Source of the DNA: Candidatus Enterococcus testudinis
Lineage (GTDB): Bacteria > Bacillota > Bacilli > Lactobacillales > Enterococcaceae
Length of the DNA: 64,000 nucleotides
Assembly: GCF_002140915.1 (NCBI RefSeq)
Contig: NZ_NGKU01000001.1
Location: forward strand, 1,806,738-1,870,737
Direction: 5' to 3'
A program made the translations under genes and the position numbers. How positions within the stretch are numbered: the stretch's first letter is position 1; each line of letters opens with the position of its first letter. This document shows, one piece after another, positions 59,802-64,000 of the stretch. The notes under the pieces are model-generated. The model did not search any database, was not told the origin of the DNA, and saw only the letters and a program-made list of their open reading frames with translations.

Positions 59802-60767
59802 TTACAGGGTTTCTCTCCCGGTGATTTGCTCGGAGAAATCTGCTTTGACTTCAATAAAACTTTTAAAAGTCTGTAAAAACTGAAACAGTTGCGCGCGATT
59901 TTCAAATTCATCTCGTGACTGCGGCAATGGTTTTTGCCGATAGTCTGCATGGAGTTCCTCGATTTTTGCTAAAATCTGCTGACCATCATTATTTTCGGCA
60001 AAGGTTTCTGCTGTGAAATGCAAAACAGACTGAAACATGATTGAATAGTCTGCTTCAACATGGATATGCTGCAAAATATCAGTCATATCCATCAAAAGCC
60101 GGGCTTGGGTTTGACGCATGGCGAAATACGCTTCATAGTAGCCTGATGAGGCGACCCATTGGTTTTCATGATGTATTTTGGCTTGATAATGCCCCGCTTT
60201 GATTTGATCGAATAACGTATCGCACTGGATAGGCAACAGCGCAGTTTCCGCGGTTGTAAACGATGCGGCCATTTCTTTTAAAAGACTTTTAAACGACTCT
60301 TCCACGACTTGTTGGACTTCTTGCAATTTCTCTTCTCCATTAGGCATATAGAGATTGAATAGTAAAGCAAAACCGATCCCGATACTCATCAGCAAAAAAG
60401 CATTACCAATCAACGGCAGTGCAAAGGATCGTTCCATTAAATAGTGGGTAACCAGTACAGAATTGACAACGATGCCATCCGTCAATCCAAAATACACTGC
60501 CACTGGAATAAACAAGAATAGAAACAAGACAAAGCCTAGCGGTCCAAAGCCAAGTATATGAAAACAAATAAAGGCCAGCGCTGTCGCAATAGCCAACGAA
60601 ATCAAACGGCCGATACCCGTGAACAGCGATGTTTTTTTCGTATTGCCTACACTCAAGATGGCAATGATACCCGCAGCTGGTGCATAGAGCAGACCGATAC
60701 TTTGTGCCACATACATGGACAAGCCAGCGGCAATGGCTGTTTTGATGGTCCTTAAACCAATCTTCAT
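59802..60767 (-). CDS. aromatic acid exporter family protein, long form
   Basis: Membrane protein of 321 aa: about six helices in residues 1-150 (MKIGLRTIKTAIAAGLSMYVAQSIGL is the ArAE_1 start), then a soluble helical C-terminal domain of about 170 residues as in the Gram-positive ArAE_1_C arrangement. Probably an efflux protein; the substrate is unknown. Its N terminus resembles that of the divergently transcribed 202-aa protein (MRTIKTAIAV), so the two are distant paralogues. Confidence 0.85.
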   Translation of the reverse strand: MKIGLRTIKTAIAAGLSMYVAQSIGLLYAPAAGIIAILSVGNTKKTSLFTGIGRLISLAIATALAFICFHILGFGPLGFVLFLFLFIPVAVYFGLTDGIVVNSVLVTHYLMERSFALPLIGNAFLLMSIGIGFALLFNLYMPNGEEKLQEVQQVVEESFKSLLKEMAASFTTAETALLPIQCDTLFDQIKAGHYQAKIHHENQWVASSGYYEAYFAMRQTQARLLMDMTDILQHIHVEADYSIMFQSVLHFTAETFAENNDGQQILAKIEELHADYRQKPLPQSRDEFENRAQLFQFLQTFKSFIEVKADFSEQITGRETL

Positions 60768-60863
60768 TTGATCACCTCTTTGAAAGTATACTAAACATTA
60801 AGGGATAAAACTAGAATTTCTGCGAACCTTTCGTTATGATAAGAGAAAGGAGGAATCAACATC

Positions 60864-61472
60864 ATGAAATTAGGGCGTTTTCGCTTAGGAATGAGAACGA
60901 TTAAAACAGCGATCGCTGTGATGCTCTGTATTCTTTTATTTCACTTTTTGGATCGAGGCCAACCTCTGATCGCGGCTTTGTCTGCCGTTTTCTCATTGCG
61001 TCAAGATTTGAATACGACCTTGTCTTTCGGTCGTTCACGGATCATTGGCAATTCGATTGGTGGTGGCACTGCGATTTTTTACTTTTTGACAAAACAATAT
61101 TTCCACCATGATTTTTTGATTGAACTACTGGTCTTGCCAGCTTTGGTGATGTTCATTATTGTTTTATCAGACGGCATCAACAACAATTCCGGTATTATAT
61201 CAGGAATTGCCACCATGCTCTTGATCACACTTAGTGTGCCACAAGGGGAATCGATCATCTTCGCGCTGGATCGGGTATTAGATACCTTTATCGGGACATT
61301 GATTGCATTGATGATCAATTTTGTGATTCGCCCGCCAGAAATAGAAAAAGAAGAAGAAATCATCGAGGATTTGGCTGTTTTGAAGCAAAAAGAAGCTGAC
61401 CTGCAAGCGATGTTACAGGACGTGCAAGGCGCGATCTCAACCAGAGAACAAGAAAATAATGAGAAGCAGTGA
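60864..61472 (+). CDS. aromatic acid exporter family protein, short form
   Basis: Membrane protein of 202 aa with about five to six helices (MRTIKTAIAVMLCILLFHFL, SFGRSRIIGNSIGGGTAI) and a C-terminal coiled coil rich in Glu and Gln. It belongs to the FUSC/ArAE_1 group but lacks the large C-terminal domain of its divergent neighbour. AAAGGAGGA lies upstream of the ATG. The two start codons are 96 nt apart, so they may be co-regulated. Confidence 0.85.
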   Translation: MKLGRFRLGMRTIKTAIAVMLCILLFHFLDRGQPLIAALSAVFSLRQDLNTTLSFGRSRIIGNSIGGGTAIFYFLTKQYFHHDFLIELLVLPALVMFIIVLSDGINNNSGIISGIATMLLITLSVPQGESIIFALDRVLDTFIGTLIALMINFVIRPPEIEKEEEIIEDLAVLKQKEADLQAMLQDVQGAISTREQENNEKQ

Positions 61473-61480
61473 CTATGCGT

Positions 61481-61524
61481 AAAGCGACCAGAGGAAGCCA
61501 TTGGCTCCTTTGGTCGCTTTTTTA
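61481..61524. terminator. bidirectional terminator
   Basis: AAAGCGACCA.AGGAAGCC / GGCTCCTTTGGTCGCTTT hairpin followed by T6. Confidence 0.9.
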
Positions 61525-62370
61525 GTTTTTTTTGGCCAAATGATCCGCAATCTCTTGCTGTGTTTGCGTCCATAAATGCTGCGCTTGTTGTTTTTTGTTA
61601 GGTATATCTAACGATGTAACTTGCCGATCAACAAAATATTGACCAGTGATACCAGCCACTTCAGGACTTGTTGCCAAATAAATAGCGGTATCTGCTCCTT
61701 GTGCGGGTGTTTTGAAAAATGGTGTCAGCACTTTATAAACAGCTTTGCCAAAACCGGTTTTGCGACTGACCCCTAAGCTTGTAGCAACGGCACCAGGATG
61801 CAGAGAATTAACTGTGATATCTGTATTTCTCAATTGATACGCAAACGCCTCTGCCATTAAGATCATCGCTTTCTTGGAGCGGCCATATTCCCGCCAAGGC
61901 AAAAACCCGTCCACATCAAAAAATGCGCCATCTTTCTTTGGTACAAACTTGTAAGCGCCAGAAGCCACAACGACGATTCTGGCATGATCTGCCCGTTTGA
62001 GCAACGGTAGCAGCAATCGAGTCAGTTCAAAATGACCGACGTAATTGACACCGAGCATTTGCTCAAAACCATCTTTGGTCCATTCTTTCTTAACTGTGAC
62101 CACGCCAGCATTGTCAATCAAGACATCGATTTTATCAAACCGTTCACGCATCTCAGCAGCCGAATGTTGCACACTTTCTAGAGACCCTAAGTCACCGATC
62201 ACCAAGTCAATGGCTTGATTGCCAGTACTTTTTTGAATCGTTTTTTGGGCAGCTAGACCTCTTTCTTTCGAACGACAATACATAATGACGTGGGCCCCTT
62301 GTTTTGCCAATGCTTCAGCAGTAGCGTACCCCATGCCTGCATTGGCACCTGTAACGACGATTGTTTTCAA
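61522..62370 (-). CDS. short-chain dehydrogenase/reductase
   Basis: SDR-family NAD(P)-dependent oxidoreductase, 282 aa. Cofactor motif TGANAGMGYATAEAL, IDNAGVV (NNAG-like), the catalytic Ser region VVVASGAYKF and a YGRSKKAMI active-site YxxxK are visible; it resembles the retinol dehydrogenase/WW-domain oxidoreductase-like SDRs. The start is TTG at 62370, 8 nt after GAGGAGG; the apparent GTG start overlaps the ribosome site. Substrate unknown. Confidence 0.9.
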   Translation of the reverse strand: MKTIVVTGANAGMGYATAEALAKQGAHVIMYCRSKERGLAAQKTIQKSTGNQAIDLVIGDLGSLESVQHSAAEMRERFDKIDVLIDNAGVVTVKKEWTKDGFEQMLGVNYVGHFELTRLLLPLLKRADHARIVVVASGAYKFVPKKDGAFFDVDGFLPWREYGRSKKAMILMAEAFAYQLRNTDITVNSLHPGAVATSLGVSRKTGFGKAVYKVLTPFFKTPAQGADTAIYLATSPEVAGITGQYFVDRQVTSLDIPNKKQQAQHLWTQTQQEIADHLAKKN

Positions 62371-62487
62371 TAGCAGCACCTCCTCATGAATAAGTATAAC
62401 AAGTTACATCTGAATCAGCGAATCATCAGACATCATGTCTCCATTATTCCCCTTGATCCTTCTTTTTTACAAATGGGTCAATCATCG

Positions 62488-62520
62488 AAAAAACCGACCA
62501 AGCCATCGGCTCGATCGGTT
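62488..62520 (-). terminator. nagA terminator
   Basis: AACCGATCGAGCC pairs with GGCTTGGTCGGTT (one mismatch) followed by T6 on the minus strand. Confidence 0.82.
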
Positions 62521-62546
62521 CTTTCAACGATGCAAATAGTCAGCAA

Positions 62547-63692
62547 CTACGCTTCGTAACGACAAACACCGTCTAAGTATGTTGCTTCTAAATTCATGTC
62601 CGGATCTAATACAATAAAATCAGCAGCCCGGCCTGCTTTGATCATGCCGCAGGTATCATCGATCTTGCAACTGATAGCTGGCACTAAGCTTGCCATCATG
62701 ACAGCTTCTTGTGGTGTAGCGATTCCCCACTCAACAACATGTTTGATGGCTTCTTTCAGTTTCAAAATACTGCCGGCTAAATTGCCTTCTGCCAAGCGTG
62801 CTGTTCCGTCTTTGACAACAACAGGAAATTCACCTAAGACATAATCGCCATCAGGCATGCCGCCTGCCATCATACAATCAGTGATCAACGCTACATGATC
62901 ATGTCCAGCTTTTTCCATCAAGATCTCAGCTGCTTGCGGATGGACATGATGCCCATCACAAATCAATTCAGAGAAAACTTGGTCTAGTGACAACAATGCG
63001 CCAACCATACCGGGTTCACGGTGATTCAATCCTCGCATCCCATTAAAGGCATGAACGAAGACACTCGCTCCCGCTTCAACTGCTGCTTGTGCTTCCAACA
63101 ATGTGCCATTGCTGTGGCCTAGTGCTACTACTACACCTTCATCTGTCACAGCGGATACAAACTCACGCACACCTTCACGTTCAGGGGCTAATGCGATTTT
63201 TTTGATGATACCGCCAGAAGCCGCTTGCCACTCGTGGAAAGTATCCAAATCAGGGTCGCCAAAGTAAATTGGGTTTTGTGCCCCTTTATATTCTTCAGTA
63301 AAGAAAGGTCCTTCAAAGTAGATCCCTTGAATTTTAGCACCAGTGACATCATCTTTAACTTGTCCAATCGTTTCAGCCACATCCCGCAAGCGTTCTTTGC
63401 TTGATGTTAAAGTAGTAGGCAAAAACGAGGTAACGCCGCAAGACAATAACCCTTCTGACATTGCTTTGATTCCTTGGGCATCATTGTCCATCACATCATG
63501 ATTCATATAGCCATGGATGTGTGTGTCTACTAAACCAGGTGCTACCCATTTACCAGAATAATCGACTACATCTGCGTTTGCTGGAACTTCTTGGCGGATT
63601 GCACCAAACTTCCCATCTTTGATTTCTAAGTAACCGGGTCCATGTACTGCCGATTTCAAAAAGAATTTATCCGCATAAATATATTGATTCAT
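62547..63692 (-). CDS. nagA: N-acetylglucosamine-6-phosphate deacetylase
   Basis: Removes acetate from GlcNAc-6-P so it can enter glycolysis or wall synthesis, 381 aa. Metal and catalytic motifs: LVDTHIHGYMNHDVMD, GIYFEGPFFTEEYKGAQNP, VALGHSNGTL, HAFNGMRGLNHREPG and ITDCMMAGGMPDG with the catalytic Asp. The ATG at 63692 has GAGGAGC 6 nt upstream. The promoter and a NagR-type operator lie just upstream; nagB is not in this window. Confidence 0.95.
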   Translation of the reverse strand: MNQYIYADKFFLKSAVHGPGYLEIKDGKFGAIRQEVPANADVVDYSGKWVAPGLVDTHIHGYMNHDVMDNDAQGIKAMSEGLLSCGVTSFLPTTLTSSKERLRDVAETIGQVKDDVTGAKIQGIYFEGPFFTEEYKGAQNPIYFGDPDLDTFHEWQAASGGIIKKIALAPEREGVREFVSAVTDEGVVVALGHSNGTLLEAQAAVEAGASVFVHAFNGMRGLNHREPGMVGALLSLDQVFSELICDGHHVHPQAAEILMEKAGHDHVALITDCMMAGGMPDGDYVLGEFPVVVKDGTARLAEGNLAGSILKLKEAIKHVVEWGIATPQEAVMMASLVPAISCKIDDTCGMIKAGRAADFIVLDPDMNLEATYLDGVCRYEA

Positions 63693-63723
63693 CTAGATCG
63701 CTCCTCTATTTCTTTCTCCTTTA

Positions 63724-63752
63724 AAATTACTCTTATTTGCTGGAGAAGTCAA
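63724..63752 (-). promoter_or_regulatory. nagA promoter
   Basis: TTGACT, 17 nt, TAATTT on the minus strand, about 30 nt before the start codon. Confidence 0.6.
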
Positions 63753-63755
63753 GAA

Positions 63756-63767
63756 AGGTCTACACCA
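63756..63767 (-). promoter_or_regulatory. NagR/DasR-type operator
   Basis: TGGTGTAGACCT on the minus strand differs at two positions from the dre palindrome TGGTCTAGACCA used by GntR-type GlcNAc repressors. It lies just upstream of the -35, overlapping the end of the neighbouring gene. Confidence 0.5.
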
Positions 63768-64000
63768 TTTTGGCGGATTGTCGAATATCCACCACTGCTT
63801 GATACAATTGAAAGCTCTTTCTCGCTGCTTGTTCTTCTTTCAGAATCGATAAGACTTGGGCTTTGATTTCAAATAATTCCTCTAAAAAGTAAAAACTATT
63901 TTTTTCTCTTGCCAATGCGATGCCTTCTTCTATGATTTTCAATGAGCGGCAATATTCATGCTGCTGTTTCAAAAAGACCGCATAATTATAGTACACTTTC
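63760..64000 (-). CDS. TPR-like protein, C-terminal part (cut by window edge)
   Basis: The last 79 or so codons of a larger gene whose frame stays open to the window end. Helical repeats (YYNYAVFLKQQHEYCRSLKIIEEGIALAREK) look like tetratricopeptide repeats, as in the C-terminal domain of XRE/Rgg-type regulators. The N terminus is outside the window, so a DNA-binding domain cannot be confirmed. It ends 67 nt before the nagA start. Confidence 0.55.
   Translation of the reverse strand, partial: KVYYNYAVFLKQQHEYCRSLKIIEEGIALAREKNSFYFLEELFEIKAQVLSILKEEQAARKSFQLYQAVVDIRQSAKMV

Overview
The window reads as low-GC Gram-positive chromosome, most likely Enterococcus. The main evidence is a low-affinity class B penicillin-binding protein of the enterococcal PBP4/PBP5 type, a lactic-acid-bacterial purine layout with PurBoxes, AAGGAGG-type ribosome sites, an M-box and a guanine riboswitch. 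I cannot name the species. I see no tRNA, rRNA, CRISPR array or replication origin.

Layout. 1-2.8 kb: NfeD/flotillin pair and an isochorismatase-family hydrolase. 2.8-11.2 kb: an AT-rich folate island lying between two inverted, decayed IS3-family remnants. A THF riboswitch precedes folT, which is followed by a three-gene ABC-2 exporter, folB, folK, folE, a frameshifted folP and a Nudix gene. 11.5-17.9 kb: housekeeping genes (RlmCD-type rRNA methylase, TypA, inositol monophosphatase family, UPF0223), a TMEM175-type channel broken by an in-frame TGA, and a DJ-1/PfpI protein. 17.9-23.7 kb: an FtsX-type ABC system with a possible leader attenuator, an MFS transporter, homocysteine synthase with a structured leader, and a frameshifted nitroreductase. 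24-30.4 kb: a lone PTS_EIIC-like permease behind a consensus promoter and a long palindrome, then the pyruvate dehydrogenase operon pdhABCD. 30.7-35 kb: mgtA behind an M-box, a terminator and a 24-codon leader ORF, then UDP-GlcNAc 2-epimerase.

35-56 kb is dominated by purine metabolism on the minus strand: guaC, purCSQLFMNHD, purEKB and xpt-pbuX. It is interrupted by an aldo/keto reductase and a plus-strand DUF1054-PBP operon. The guaC, purC and purE promoters each carry a PurBox at almost the same distance upstream (61-62 nt above the -10 element), whereas xpt-pbuX uses a guanine riboswitch. Together they cover de novo IMP synthesis, GMP recycling and xanthine salvage.

56-64 kb: a TIM-barrel protein, two cell-wall enzymes (GH73 glucosaminidase and M15 DD-carboxypeptidase), an unknown protein, a Gfo/Idh/MocA oxidoreductase, two divergent aromatic-acid-exporter-like proteins, an SDR, nagA and the end of a TPR-like protein cut by the window edge.

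Most notable: the folate island with its linked exporter and broken folP; the three-layer mgtA leader; the fixed PurBox spacing, including a guaC hairpin that looks like operator and terminator at once; and an unassigned structured leader before the homocysteine synthase gene. All statements come from reading the sequence; no database search was run.
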